Assembly (NCBI GenBank): GCA_023384095.1 | Contig: JAHDXT010000022.1 | Span: 1-54,833, forward strand | Direction of reading: 5' to 3' | DNA length: 54,833 bases | DNA from: Hyphomicrobiaceae bacterium | GTDB taxonomy: Bacteria > Pseudomonadota > Alphaproteobacteria > Rhizobiales > Hyphomicrobiaceae | In this document: piece by piece, positions 1 through 9,069 of the stretch | Layout: each line of letters opens with the position of its first letter | How positions within the stretch are numbered: the stretch's first letter is position 1 | Notes under the pieces: generated by a model | What the model saw: only the letters and a program-made list of their open reading frames with translations | Databases searched by the model: none | What the model was told of the DNA's origin: nothing | Program-made: the position numbers and the translations under genes

Positions 1-177
1 CCACTGGTGGCCGCATCAGAGCAAAATGAAGTAATCACGCGGAGACGGTATCACTTACCTGAGAGCCAAATAGCCGCTTCTGATTGCGAAGCCGAATCCG
101 TTCGGCCACGCCTGGAGCTTCGCGCGTCCGATCCCACAACGGGAGTGACGGTCGATACCAGATAGTTCAAGGAAACG

Positions 178-200
178 AGGAGGGCGCCGAGCCGCCCTTG
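178..200 (-). terminator. possible terminator hairpin after the RND operon
   Basis: A short G+C-rich inverted repeat (GGGCG / CGCCC, loop of about six bases) lies immediately beyond the stop codon of the RND permease. No clear T-run follows it on the minus strand, so it would be a weak or Rho-assisted terminator. The remaining bases 1-177 hold nothing I can recognise; the small ORFs there have no family resemblance. Confidence 0.3.
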
Positions 201-202
201 GT

Positions 203-3200
203 TTATTCGGCAGGCGCCGGAGCACGCACCCGCTCGTCCTGGTCGGCGGGGCTGTGCTGCCGGCCGATGAGCGTATAGACCACGGGCACGACGAAGAGCG
301 TCAGCATCGTGCCGAGGCTCATGCCCCCGGCGATGACCCAGCCGATCTGCTGACGGCTTTCCGCGCCGGCGCCGGTGGCGAGCGCCAGAGGCACGGCCCC
401 GAGCACCATGGCGCCGGTGGTCATCAGGATCGGCCGCAGTCGGAGCGCGGCGGCTTCGATCACCGCGCTGTGCTTGTCCAGGCCGGCGTCCTGCTGCTGG
501 TTCGAGAAATCGACGATCAGGATGCCGTGCTTGGTGATGAGCCCGACCAGAGTCACGAGCCCTATCTGCGAATAGACGTTGAGCGTGCCGCCGGTCAGGT
601 AGAGCGCCCCCAGTGCGCCGGCCATCGACAGCGGCACCGTCAGCATGATGATGACGGGATCGCGGAAGCTCTCGAACTGCGCGGACAGGACGAGATAGAT
701 GAAGCCGAGCGCCAGCAGGAAGACGAACGCGAGACTCTGCCCGGCCGACCGGAACTCGCGGCTCTGGCCGCTGAGGTCTGTCTGAACGTTCGCCGGCAGC
801 ACCTCGCGCGCCGTCTGCTCGAGGAACGTCAGACCATCGCCGAGCGCATACCCCGGCGCCAGGTTGGCCTGGATGGTCACTGAGCGGAGCTGATTGAAAC
901 GCCTGAGCTCCTTGGGCGCGACCGCCTCGCTGACCGTCACGATGTTGGACAGTTGCACCATTTCCCCGTTGGCGCCGCGCAGGAAGATGGTGGACAGCGT
1001 TTCGGGCGAGCTGCGGTCCTCTCCGGCAAGCTGCACGAGGACGTCGTACTGCTCCCCGTTCTGCTCGAAGCGGGTCACCTGACGCCCGCCGAGCAAGGTC
1101 TCCAGCGTCCGTCCGACCGTGGCCACGTCGAGCCCCAGATCGGCGATCTTGGCGCGGTTGACCTCGATGCGGACCTCGGGAGAGTTGAGCTTGAGGTCGG
1201 TATCGACGCCCTCGAGGCCCGGATAGGCGTTGATGCGGTCCAGCATCAGGTCCGCGTACTCCTGGAGCTGCTCGTAGGTGCCGGACGTCTGAATGACGAA
1301 CTCGATCGGCCGGGCGCTGCCCCGTTGCCCCAGCGAAGCCGGATTCTGGGCGAAAGCCAGCACGCCCGGGATGCGGCGCACCTCGGGTCCGATCTTCGCC
1401 GCCAGCTCCTGCTGCGAGCGCTCCCGCTCGGACCAGTCCTTGAGCCGGCCGATGACGATGAAGTTGGTGACCTGCTGCCACAGGCCGTTGATCGTCAGCC
1501 GCGAGCGCACCTCCGGCAACTCCGCCAGAAGGGCATCGGCCTGGGCGCTGTAGCGGGCGTTGTAGGAGAGCGTCGAGCCTTCCGGCCCCGACCCGCGAAT
1601 GAGCAGGACGCCCCGGTCCTCGACGGGCGACAGCTCCGACTTGAGGTTGACGAAGAGCAAGGCGCTGGCCCCGGCAGCGCACAGGCCGATTGCCACCACC
1701 AGCCAGCGCGCCGAAAGGGCCGCCCGGAGCAACCGCCTGTAGCCGCCCTCGAGCCTTTCGAGGCCATGCTCGATGGCGGTGAAGATTCGCCCAGGCGAGG
1801 GGTTGTGGCGCAGCAGCTTTGAGCACAGCATCGGCGTCAGCGTCAGGGCGACGAAGCCGGAGACCAGCACCGCTCCGGCGAGCGCCAGAGCGAACTCGAG
1901 GAACAGTCGCCCGGTGCGGCCGGAGGCGAACGCGATGGGCGCGTAGACAGCGGTCAGAGTCAACGTCATGGCGACGACCGCGAAGCCGATCTCGCGCGTG
2001 CCCTTGATGGCCGCCTGCAATGGCCGCAGCCCGCGCTCGACATGCCTAGTGATGTTCTCGAGCACGACGATGGCGTCGTCGACGACGAGGCCGATGGCCA
2101 GCACCATCGCGAGCAGCGTCAGCGTATTGATGCTGAAGCCGAACGCCAGAACAAGCGTGCAGGTCGAGATCAGCGAGATCGGAATGGTGACGATAGGGAT
2201 GAACGAGGCCCGCACCGATCTCAGGAAGGAGAATATGACGAGGACGACGAGCACGATTGCTTCGGCGATCGTCGTGAACACCGCCTTGATCGACTCGTTG
2301 ATGAACACCGCATCGTCATTGCCGATGTCGGCCTGGAGCCCGTTGGGCAAGGAATCGTTCAGCTCCGGCAGGATCGTCCGGACCGCCCGCGAGACATCGA
2401 GCGGATTGGCGACCGCCTGCTTGATGATGCCGACCGTGATCGCCGGCTGGCCGTTGTACCTGCTGTCGCGCCGCTCGTCGCGGGCCCCGAGCTCGACCCG
2501 GGCGACGTCGCCGAGCTTGACCTGGAACCCGCCCGCTCGCTTGACCACGATGTCGCGGAACTGCTGGGGCGTGGTCAGGCCCGTGCGCGACAGCACCCCG
2601 AACTCCCGCTCGCGGCTCTCGATTCGCCCTGAGGGGATCTCGACATTCTGATTGCGCAGCTCGTTCTCGACGTCCTGGACGGTGAGCGCGTAGGCGGCCA
2701 GCCGCTCGCGGTCGACCCAGATCCGCATGGCGTAACGGCGCTCGCCGTAGATGATCACGTCGGCGACGCCGGTCAGGTTCTTGATGCGGTCGATGACATA
2801 GCGGTCGACGTAATCGGTGATCTCCAGCGCGTTCATCTGGTCGCTGGTGAACACCAGATACATGACCGCCTGTGCATCCGCCTCGACCTTGGCGATGATC
2901 GGCTCGTCGATCTCGTCGGGCAGCCGCCCGCGGACCCGGCTCACGCGGTCGCGCACGTCGTTGGCGGCCTCGTCGGGATTGACCTCCTGTCGGAACCGGA
3001 CGGTTATCCTGCTCGATTCCGAACGGCTGTTGGACTCCAGAACGTCGATTCCGGCGATGCCGGCGATCGAGCCCTCGAGCACCTGCGTGACCTGAGATTC
3101 GACGATCGTGGCCGAGGCGCCGGGATAGGTGGTCGCGACCGACACCGTCGGCTCGTCGACGTTCGGATATTCGCGGACCGTCAGCCGGCTGTAGGAGACG

Positions 3201-3277
3201 ATGCCGAGCAGCACCAGAACCAGGCTGAGGACCGTCGCGAAGACGGGGCGTCTGATGCAGACCTCGACGGGGCTCAT
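203..3277 (-). CDS. RND (HAE1-family) multidrug efflux permease
   Basis: Inner-membrane proton-driven pump subunit of about 1024 residues, the usual AcrB/MexB-family length. It starts MSPVEVCIRRPV, a classical RND N-terminus followed by the first membrane helix, and has a large periplasmic loop and a helix bundle with the paired acidic residues GLVVDDAIVVLENI that form the proton relay in helix 4. A second porter loop and a second helix bundle follow, as expected of the duplicated RND fold. Its start codon overlaps the stop codon of the upstream adaptor gene (TGATG), so the two are translationally coupled. No outer-membrane channel gene is adjacent, so the pump would borrow a TolC-like protein. 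The substrate cannot be read from sequence; drug/detergent export is the family default. Confidence 0.93.
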   Translation of the reverse strand: MSPVEVCIRRPVFATVLSLVLVLLGIVSYSRLTVREYPNVDEPTVSVATTYPGASATIVESQVTQVLEGSIAGIAGIDVLESNSRSESSRITVRFRQEVNPDEAANDVRDRVSRVRGRLPDEIDEPIIAKVEADAQAVMYLVFTSDQMNALEITDYVDRYVIDRIKNLTGVADVIIYGERRYAMRIWVDRERLAAYALTVQDVENELRNQNVEIPSGRIESREREFGVLSRTGLTTPQQFRDIVVKRAGGFQVKLGDVARVELGARDERRDSRYNGQPAITVGIIKQAVANPLDVSRAVRTILPELNDSLPNGLQADIGNDDAVFINESIKAVFTTIAEAIVLVVLVIFSFLRSVRASFIPIVTIPISLISTCTLVLAFGFSINTLTLLAMVLAIGLVVDDAIVVLENITRHVERGLRPLQAAIKGTREIGFAVVAMTLTLTAVYAPIAFASGRTGRLFLEFALALAGAVLVSGFVALTLTPMLCSKLLRHNPSPGRIFTAIEHGLERLEGGYRRLLRAALSARWLVVAIGLCAAGASALLFVNLKSELSPVEDRGVLLIRGSGPEGSTLSYNARYSAQADALLAELPEVRSRLTINGLWQQVTNFIVIGRLKDWSERERSQQELAAKIGPEVRRIPGVLAFAQNPASLGQRGSARPIEFVIQTSGTYEQLQEYADLMLDRINAYPGLEGVDTDLKLNSPEVRIEVNRAKIADLGLDVATVGRTLETLLGGRQVTRFEQNGEQYDVLVQLAGEDRSSPETLSTIFLRGANGEMVQLSNIVTVSEAVAPKELRRFNQLRSVTIQANLAPGYALGDGLTFLEQTAREVLPANVQTDLSGQSREFRSAGQSLAFVFLLALGFIYLVLSAQFESFRDPVIIMLTVPLSMAGALGALYLTGGTLNVYSQIGLVTLVGLITKHGILIVDFSNQQQDAGLDKHSAVIEAAALRLRPILMTTGAMVLGAVPLALATGAGAESRQQIGWVIAGGMSLGTMLTLFVVPVVYTLIGRQHSPADQDERVRAPAPAE

Positions 3278-4371
3278 CAGCTCTTCTCCAGCCCGGACCG
3301 GCTCTGCGACTGCACGATCTCGACCGCCACGCCGTTGCGCAGCTTGAGCTGGCCGGCGACGACGACCATCGTATCGGGCTCGAGGCCCGAGAGCACCTGC
3401 ACGCTGCCGCCGTCGCGTTTGCCCAGTGTGACCCTCGTCTCGACCGCTTTGCCGCCCTGGATCTGGTAGACGAACGTCTCCCCGCCGCGCGGGACGATGG
3501 CGCTTTCGGGCACCAGCACCAGGCGACGGGTTTCCCGGCCCTTGACCAGGATGCGCGCGAACAGTCCCGGCCGCAGCACGAGGTCCGGGTTGGCCATGCG
3601 CGCACGCACGTGCAGCGCCCGGCCGTTGATGTCGACCATGGGGCTGATGGCATAGACCTCGGCGGCGAAGGTCCGGCCCGGCAGGGCGTCGACCTCGACG
3701 GCCACGCTCTGCCCGGTGCCGACCTGCGTCAGGGCCGCCTCCGGAAGCTTGAAGTCGATCTTCAGGACATCGATCTTCTCGAGGTTCACGATCGGCGTGC
3801 CGATGCTGACGTAGGCCCCGACCGAGGCGTTCCTCAGCCCGACGATGCCGCCGAACGGCGCCTTGATGACGTGCTTCGACAGCCTCACGTGGGCGAGCTC
3901 CAGCGCGGCCTGTGCGATCTGGTAGTTCGCGTCGGCCTCGTCATGTGCCCGGCCGGTCACGTGACCGGTCTTGGACAGCGCCCGTGCGCGATCCCGGTTG
4001 GCGCTCGCCAGACCGAAACGGGCCTGGGCATCGGTCAGCTCGGCGCGGGCCAGCGCGTCATCGAGCTTGATGAGCTCCGCTCCGGCGGCGACCGGCTGGC
4101 CCTCGGAGAAGCCGAAGCTCTCGATCCGCCCGGCGATCTCCGACGCGATCTGGACGGACTCTTCGGACATCAGGCTGCCGACGGCGCGCAGATCGTCGTG
4201 AAACACGTCCATGCGGGCAGGAGCTGCCTCGACGGCCACCGCCGCAACCTGGCCGGGCGCGGCGGGTCGGCTCTTCGCGGCCCGCGGCGTCACTTGCCAT
4301 TCCGGCTCGACGACCGCGACCAGCCCCGCGACGAGCACCAGCGCCGGCAAGGCCAGCATCAGCTTGCGCAT
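3277..4371 (-). CDS. RND efflux periplasmic adaptor (membrane fusion protein)
   Basis: HlyD/AcrA-type adaptor that links the inner-membrane RND pump to an outer-membrane channel. I chose the ATG at 4371 because it gives a good signal/anchor segment (MRKLMLALPALVLVAGLVAVV). A longer in-frame extension to 4506 lacks family similarity. After the anchor come a barrel-sandwich (lipoyl-like) half, a coiled-coil hairpin rich in Ala/Arg/Glu, the second lipoyl half (HVIKAPFGGIVG) and a beta-barrel domain. At about 365 residues it has the normal length. It lies directly upstream of the permease with overlapping stop and start codons. No regulator gene is adjacent, so how the pair is induced is not evident. 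Confidence 0.9.
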   Translation of the reverse strand: MRKLMLALPALVLVAGLVAVVEPEWQVTPRAAKSRPAAPGQVAAVAVEAAPARMDVFHDDLRAVGSLMSEESVQIASEIAGRIESFGFSEGQPVAAGAELIKLDDALARAELTDAQARFGLASANRDRARALSKTGHVTGRAHDEADANYQIAQAALELAHVRLSKHVIKAPFGGIVGLRNASVGAYVSIGTPIVNLEKIDVLKIDFKLPEAALTQVGTGQSVAVEVDALPGRTFAAEVYAISPMVDINGRALHVRARMANPDLVLRPGLFARILVKGRETRRLVLVPESAIVPRGGETFVYQIQGGKAVETRVTLGKRDGGSVQVLSGLEPDTMVVVAGQLKLRNGVAVEIVQSQSRSGLEKS

Positions 4372-4625
4372 TACCACGTCCCCATTCCAACCCGACAGGA
4401 TCGCCCCAGCCTTCCCGCAGTGCTCGGAGCGCACCTCTAGCGGAACGAGCGGCCTGCCCGGAACCCGTCGCGCGAAGTATACACCGAATGACCTCGGCCT
4501 GAACATGGGTCCGGCTCGGTTTCGAGGGGGCCGCCACTACCGAGCCGTGGACTGGAATCCCGCCAGCGCAGGTCGTATCCGGGGAAACTCGGGTTGAGGT
4601 GATCAGGCCACGGCCGTCATCCCTT

Positions 4626-4648
4626 CCGCCTCTAACTCACGGAGGCGG
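4626..4648. terminator. hairpin, possible terminator
   Basis: Stem CCGCCTC (4626-4632) pairs with GAGGCGG (4642-4648) across a nine-base loop. It lies about 90 bases past the stop codon of the Mo subunit gene. It has no T-run, so its role as a terminator is inferred from position only. Confidence 0.3.
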
Positions 4649-4690
4649 CAGAACGGGCGCACTGCACTCGCAATCGGCCCACATCGGAAG

Positions 4691-4706
4691 CGGCATCTAG
4701 ATGCCG
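4691..4706. repeat. perfect 16-base palindrome
   Basis: CGGCATCTAGATGCCG reads the same on both strands. It is 30 bases beyond the stop codon of the Mo subunit gene. It could be a protein-binding site or part of a transcript-end hairpin; the sequence alone does not say which. Confidence 0.45.
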
Positions 4707-4735
4707 GAAACCGCCGGAGCAGCCCGGCTGCGCCG

Positions 4736-6952
4736 TCAGCCGAGCAGCTTGTCGATGGTGATCGGCAGCTCGCGGATGCGCTTGCCGGTGGCGTGGAAAA
4801 TGGCGTTGGCAATGGCTGCCGCGGTGCCCACGATGCCCAGCTCCCCGACGCCCTTGACGCCGAGCGGCGACACCTCGGGATCCGGCTCGTCGACGAAGAT
4901 GACCTCGATCTCCTGCACGTCGGCATTCACGGGAACGTGATATTCCGCGAGGTTGTGGTTCATGATGCGCCCGATCCGGTGGTCCGTCAGGGTCTCCTCC
5001 TGGAGCGCCATGCCCAGACCCATCACGATGCCGCCGGCGAGCTGGCTGCCTGCCGTCTTGGGGTTGATGATGCGGCCAGCCGCGGCCGCGCAGACGATTC
5101 GCGGCACCCGGACGACGCCGAGCTCCTCGTCGACCCTGACCTCCGCAAAGACGGCGCTGTGCGAGTACTGGGATTTCCCGTTTCGCCTGCTGCGGCCCGG
5201 TCTGGCGGTCTCCTCGGCCGCGATCGACGGCTGGCCCGAGGCCCGCAGGATGTCGTCATAGGCGACGGCGCGCGAAGGATCACCCTTGACGCGGACCGAG
5301 CCGTCGGCGAACTCGACTCCGTCCAGCGCCGTCGACCCGAGCGGCGAGCCGGCCATGGCGCTCGCCAGGCCGTGCAGCTTGCCAGCCAGCGACCGGCAGG
5401 CGAGCTGGACCGCGGCGCCCACCGAGGCCGCGGTGCAGGAGCCGCCCTCGATCGGCGCGGTCGGCAGGCGGGAGTCGCCGAGCTTCACCGTGACCCGCTC
5501 GACCGGAAGGCCGAGCGTATCGGCCGCGATCTGAGCCATGATCGTGTAGGTGCCGGTGCCGATGTCGGAAGTGGCCGACGCGATCTCGAGGCGGCCGTCG
5601 GACCCGAACGTGGCGCGCGCCGACGCCTCCACCATCATGGCCACCCACATGCCGGTCGCCACGCCCCAGCCGACGAGCTCCCGGCCCTCGCGCATCGATC
5701 GCGGGACCGGGCTCCTCCTGTCCCACCCGAACCGCGCCGCGCCCTGCGTATAGGCGGACATCAGCGCCTTGCTGGTATAGGGCGCATCCCTCAGCGGGTC
5801 GCGATCCGAGTAGTTGACGAGGCGCAGCTCGAGCGGGTCGATGCCGGCCGCGTACGCCAGCTCGTCCATCGCAATCTCGAACAGGTTCATGCCCGTCGCC
5901 GCACCGGGCGCGCGCATGTCGCCCGGCGTCGCGGTGTCGAGCTCGGCGATGGCGTAATCGAGCTTGGCGTTTTCGCAGGCGTAGGCCGTAGCGCCCCACT
6001 TCACGATGCTTTCCGAATAGCTCTCGAGCCGCGAGGTGGCGGTCGTCGCATCGATCATCATGGCCGAGAGCCTGCCGTTCTCGTCCGCCGCGAGCGACAC
6101 GCACTCGAGACATTCGGGCCGGTGCGTGTGCGTGAACATCTGCTGGCGGGTCATGACGACGCGGACCGACCGCCCGAGCATCCTGGCAGCGAGAACGGCG
6201 AGGTAGACCTGATAGTGCGGCCGCAGCCCCGAGCCGAACGCACCGCCCACGAACGGATTGAGGACGCGCACCTCCCCGTCCGCGAGATTGAACACGCTGG
6301 CAAGATAGGCCTGGACGTTCTGCGAGCCCTGGTTCTTGTCGTAGACCGTCAGCCTGCCGCCGTCCTCCAGGATCGCGGTCGATGCATGCATCTCGATGGG
6401 GTTGTGATATTCCCGCGCCAGCCGGTAGTCGCCGTCGATGCGGACCGGCGCGCTTTCCAGGGCACCTTCGGCTTCGCCCCGATCTTCGGCGCCTGACCCG
6501 CGCGGCTCGCGCCGATCGGCGAGGCCCGCATCGAAGTCGGTGTTGTGCGGCTCTGATTCATAGTCGACCGCGACGAGGCTGGCGGCGTAGCGCGCGATCT
6601 CGGGCGACTCGGCCACGACGAGCGCGACCGGCTGCCCGCTGAAGTGGATCTTGTCGTCGTAGAGCGGGCGCAGCGGCGAGCCGGGCGGCCCGGCATCGTC
6701 CTGATAGCTGCGGTCGAGCCAGGCGACGTGCGGCCGGTTGAGGTGCGTGACGACCTCCACGACGCCCGGCACCGCCAGGGCCGCGGAGCCGTCGATGGCA
6801 GCGATCCGGCCCTTGGCGATGGCGCCGGAGACGGCGAACCCATGCAATAGGCCGTCGGCCGGGTGCTCGGCCGCATAGCGTGCCGCGCCGGTGACCTTCG
6901 CGATGCCGTCGATGCGGCTCAACGGCTCGCCGATGTGAACGGTGGTCGCCAT
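4736..6952 (-). CDS. aldehyde oxidoreductase molybdenum subunit (PaoC/YagR-like)
   Basis: Catalytic subunit of a xanthine-oxidase-family molybdoenzyme, 738 residues, close to PaoC. The N-terminal part (VHIGEPLSRIDGIAKVTGAARYAAE) is the typical first domain of these subunits. The Mo-cofactor-binding segments include the Gly-rich GGAFGSG loop. Near the C-terminus the GVKGVGELG motif carries the catalytic Glu (about residue 704) that acts as the base in hydroxylation. It lacks a Tat or Sec signal, so it is expected in the cytoplasm unless co-exported. It follows the FAD subunit gene by 11 bases in one operon. No XdhC/PaoD-type cofactor-insertion chaperone is in the window. The substrate is most likely an aldehyde by analogy to PaoABC, but this is inference. 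Confidence 0.9.
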   Translation of the reverse strand: MATTVHIGEPLSRIDGIAKVTGAARYAAEHPADGLLHGFAVSGAIAKGRIAAIDGSAALAVPGVVEVVTHLNRPHVAWLDRSYQDDAGPPGSPLRPLYDDKIHFSGQPVALVVAESPEIARYAASLVAVDYESEPHNTDFDAGLADRREPRGSGAEDRGEAEGALESAPVRIDGDYRLAREYHNPIEMHASTAILEDGGRLTVYDKNQGSQNVQAYLASVFNLADGEVRVLNPFVGGAFGSGLRPHYQVYLAVLAARMLGRSVRVVMTRQQMFTHTHRPECLECVSLAADENGRLSAMMIDATTATSRLESYSESIVKWGATAYACENAKLDYAIAELDTATPGDMRAPGAATGMNLFEIAMDELAYAAGIDPLELRLVNYSDRDPLRDAPYTSKALMSAYTQGAARFGWDRRSPVPRSMREGRELVGWGVATGMWVAMMVEASARATFGSDGRLEIASATSDIGTGTYTIMAQIAADTLGLPVERVTVKLGDSRLPTAPIEGGSCTAASVGAAVQLACRSLAGKLHGLASAMAGSPLGSTALDGVEFADGSVRVKGDPSRAVAYDDILRASGQPSIAAEETARPGRSRRNGKSQYSHSAVFAEVRVDEELGVVRVPRIVCAAAAGRIINPKTAGSQLAGGIVMGLGMALQEETLTDHRIGRIMNHNLAEYHVPVNADVQEIEVIFVDEPDPEVSPLGVKGVGELGIVGTAAAIANAIFHATGKRIRELPITIDKLLG

Positions 6953-6963
6953 GGATGGGCTCC

Positions 6964-7977
6964 TCAGGCCACGCGCTTGTCGATCTGCGACTGCGGGGTG
7001 GCATCTGCGGCCTGCTGCAGCGCACGAACGATGGCGCGGCGGGCCAGCTCGATCTTGAAATCATTGCCGCCCTGCCCCTTGGCGTCGCGCAGGATGGCAT
7101 CGGCGACGGCCTCGAACTGCCGCCGTCCCGGCGGCTTTCCGACGAGCAGGGCTTCGGCGTCCTTGTCGCGCCACGGCTTGTGCGCGACGCCGCCGAGCGC
7201 GATCCGCGCATCGGCGATGCGGCCGCCGTCGATGCCGAGAGCCGCCGCCACCGAAACGAGCGCGAACGCATAGGACAGCCGGTCGCGCAGCTTGAGGTAC
7301 GTATAATGCCGCGGGAACTCCTCCGCGGGCAGCTCGACGGCCGTGATGATCTCGCCGGCCGCGAGTTGGGTGTCGACCTGCGGTGTTTCGCCGGGCAGCC
7401 GATGGAATTCCGCGAACGGGACGACGCGCTCCCCGTCGCCGCCGGTAACGCGCACCTCGGCATTCAGTGCGGCCAGCGCGACGCACATGTCGGAAGGATT
7501 GGTCGCGATGCACCGATCGCTGGCGCCGAGGATGGCGTGCATGCGGTTGACGCCGCCGATGGCGCCGCAGCCGCTGCCGGGCTCGCGCTTGTTGCAGGCG
7601 GTCGCCACGTCGTAGAAGTAGTAGCAGCGGGTCCGCTGCATGATGTTGCCGCCGATCGTGGCGGCGTTGCGCAGTTGCGGGCTGGCCCCGGCGAGGAGCG
7701 CGCTCGACAGCAGCGGATAGCGTTTCTCGATCCGCGCGTCGTAGGCCGCATCGGAATTGCGGACGAGCGCGCCGATGCGCAGACCGCCATGAGCGGCATC
7801 CTCGATCCGGCCGAGCGGAAGCTGATTGATGTCGACCAGCCGCAGGGGGCGCTCGACGTCCTCCTTCATCAGGTCGATCAGGTTGGTGCCGCCGGCGATG
7901 AACCTGGCTCCCTCGGCGGACGCTTCGCGGACGGCCTCGGAAACGTCCCCGGGCCGCGTATAGCTGAACGGTCTCAC
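6964..7977 (-). CDS. aldehyde oxidoreductase FAD and 4Fe-4S subunit (PaoB/YagS-like)
   Basis: The middle, electron-transfer subunit of the Mo enzyme, about 337 residues from the GTG start at 7977. The GTG overlaps the stop of the 2Fe-2S gene (GTGA), which settles the start; an in-frame extension upstream is antisense-like. FAD-binding motifs are FIAGGTNLIDLMK (26-38) and NAATIGGNI (104-112). Between them and the C-terminal domain lies an insertion with four cysteines (118, 128, 137, 156; CNKREPGSGC is diagnostic). In E. coli PaoB this insertion binds an additional 4Fe-4S cluster. This places the enzyme in the PaoABC subgroup rather than ordinary xanthine dehydrogenase or CO dehydrogenase. Confidence 0.9.
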   Translation of the reverse strand: MRPFSYTRPGDVSEAVREASAEGARFIAGGTNLIDLMKEDVERPLRLVDINQLPLGRIEDAAHGGLRIGALVRNSDAAYDARIEKRYPLLSSALLAGASPQLRNAATIGGNIMQRTRCYYFYDVATACNKREPGSGCGAIGGVNRMHAILGASDRCIATNPSDMCVALAALNAEVRVTGGDGERVVPFAEFHRLPGETPQVDTQLAAGEIITAVELPAEEFPRHYTYLKLRDRLSYAFALVSVAAALGIDGGRIADARIALGGVAHKPWRDKDAEALLVGKPPGRRQFEAVADAILRDAKGQGGNDFKIELARRAIVRALQQAADATPQSQIDKRVA

Positions 7978-8510
7978 GGCGTGCCTCCTTCTCTCGCCAG
8001 GACCTCCATCACGGCGTCGGTGATGTAGGGATAGGCCCCGCACCGGCAGACGTTGCCGCTCATGAGCTCGCGCACCTGCTCGCGCGTCGCCGCCCGGCCC
8101 TCGTCGATGAGCCCGACGGCCGAGCAGATCTGACCCGGCGTGCAGTAGCCGCACTGGAAGGCGTCGTGGTCGATGAACGCCTGCTGCAGGGGATGCAGCG
8201 CGCCGTCTCGGCCGAGGCCCTCGATGGTGGTGACCTCGCGGCCGTCGTGCATCACCGCGAGCGTCATGCAGCTATTTACGCGACGGCCGTCGATCAGCAC
8301 CGTGCAGGCGCCGCATTGGCCGTGGTCGCAGCCCTTCTTGGTTCCGATGAGGTCGAGCCGTTCCCGCAACAGGTCGAGCAGGGTGGTCCATGGCGGGATG
8401 TCGAGGTCGTGGAGAGTGCCGTTGATCGTGAGGAGGAGCGACACTCTGATGGAGACGTCGCGCTGAGCCTCGACCTCGGCCCGCTCCCTCACCTCGGTGG
8501 TGGGATTCAT
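7974..8510 (-). CDS. aldehyde oxidoreductase 2Fe-2S subunit (PaoA/YagT-like)
   Basis: Small iron-sulfur subunit, 178 residues. It carries both clusters of the family: the plant-ferredoxin-type set Cys61, 66, 69 and 81 (CDHGQCGAC) and the C-terminal set Cys120, 123, 155 and 157 (CGYC ... CRCG). E. coli PaoA has a Tat signal. Here the first 25 residues are charged and lack twin arginines followed by a hydrophobic stretch, so export is not supported. It is the first of three tightly packed subunit genes and overlaps the FAD subunit start by four bases. The 131-base gap upstream separates it from the cytochrome c gene on the same strand. Confidence 0.9.
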   Translation of the reverse strand: MNPTTEVRERAEVEAQRDVSIRVSLLLTINGTLHDLDIPPWTTLLDLLRERLDLIGTKKGCDHGQCGACTVLIDGRRVNSCMTLAVMHDGREVTTIEGLGRDGALHPLQQAFIDHDAFQCGYCTPGQICSAVGLIDEGRAATREQVRELMSGNVCRCGAYPYITDAVMEVLAREGGTP

Positions 8511-8641
8511 CGCCGTTCTCCGCTGGTCGCAGTGGGAGCACTGACTGCGCTCAACATCACGATCAGCGGATTGGTTCCGCTGCCCATTGTCGTCCCGCTG
8601 CGCGGCGCGTCGACAGGGGGTGAAACCGGCGGCGGCAGCTC

Positions 8642-9061
8642 TCAGTCCTGGAAGGCTCCCGAACGGGACAGATAGGCGATGAGATCGGCGCGGTCCTCGG
8701 CGCTCGGCACCGGCGAGCTGCTCATCAGCGTGCCGGGCACGACGGACTCGGGGTCCGCGACATAGGCATCGAGCGTGGCCGTGTCCCAGACGAGGCCGCC
8801 CGCCGCCCGCTTTCTCATCGCATCCGAATAGGCGAATCCGGACTTCGCGGCGGCCGGACGGCCGAGGATGCGGAAGAGGCTCGGGCCCTGCAGGTCGGCC
8901 GTCTCATCGGGATCGACGGAATGGCAGGCATAGCAGCGCTGGAAGACCCGCTCGCCGCGCGCGGCGTCTCCCGCGGCTGGACCTCCGGCGGCAGATGCCT
9001 GCCCAAGCGCCAGTGCGACCGCCGCTGCCGCCGCGACGGCCGACCGTGAAAGCCTCGGCAC
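8642..9061 (-). CDS. small periplasmic class I cytochrome c
   Basis: A 139-residue protein with an N-terminal signal sequence (basic start, then an Ala/Val-rich core to about residue 25), a heme c attachment motif CYACH (43-47) and a likely axial Met near residue 113 (GTLMSSS). The LSRSGAFQD-type C-terminal helix resembles cytochrome c2/c552 proteins. I chose the GTG at 9061 because it follows the stop of the upstream beta-propeller gene by 8 bases; the longer open frame to 9577 is antisense to that gene. Standing before the Mo-enzyme genes, it may accept electrons for a periplasmic oxidase. However, the Mo subunits lack export signals, so the link is only positional. Confidence 0.82.
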   Translation of the reverse strand: MPRLSRSAVAAAAAVALALGQASAAGGPAAGDAARGERVFQRCYACHSVDPDETADLQGPSLFRILGRPAAAKSGFAYSDAMRKRAAGGLVWDTATLDAYVADPESVVPGTLMSSSPVPSAEDRADLIAYLSRSGAFQD

Positions 9062-9069
9062 CCGAGCCC

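Larger units (their letters stand above)
4372..4735. other. intergenic region between the RND and Mo-enzyme operons
   Basis: This 364-base gap separates two minus-strand operons. It must hold the RND promoter (high-coordinate side of 4371) and the 3' end of the Mo-enzyme transcript. I see a hairpin with stem CCGCCTC/GAGGCGG at 4626-4648 and a perfect 16-base palindrome at 4691-4706. There is no convincing ORF; the frames that are open here are antisense extensions of neighbours. Confidence 0.5.

Noticed and set aside
51-1826. 591-residue minus-strand ORF overlapping the RND permease
   Set aside because: It runs in another frame inside the RND permease gene and is Arg/Ala/Gly-rich low-complexity sequence, typical of shadows in high-GC DNA.
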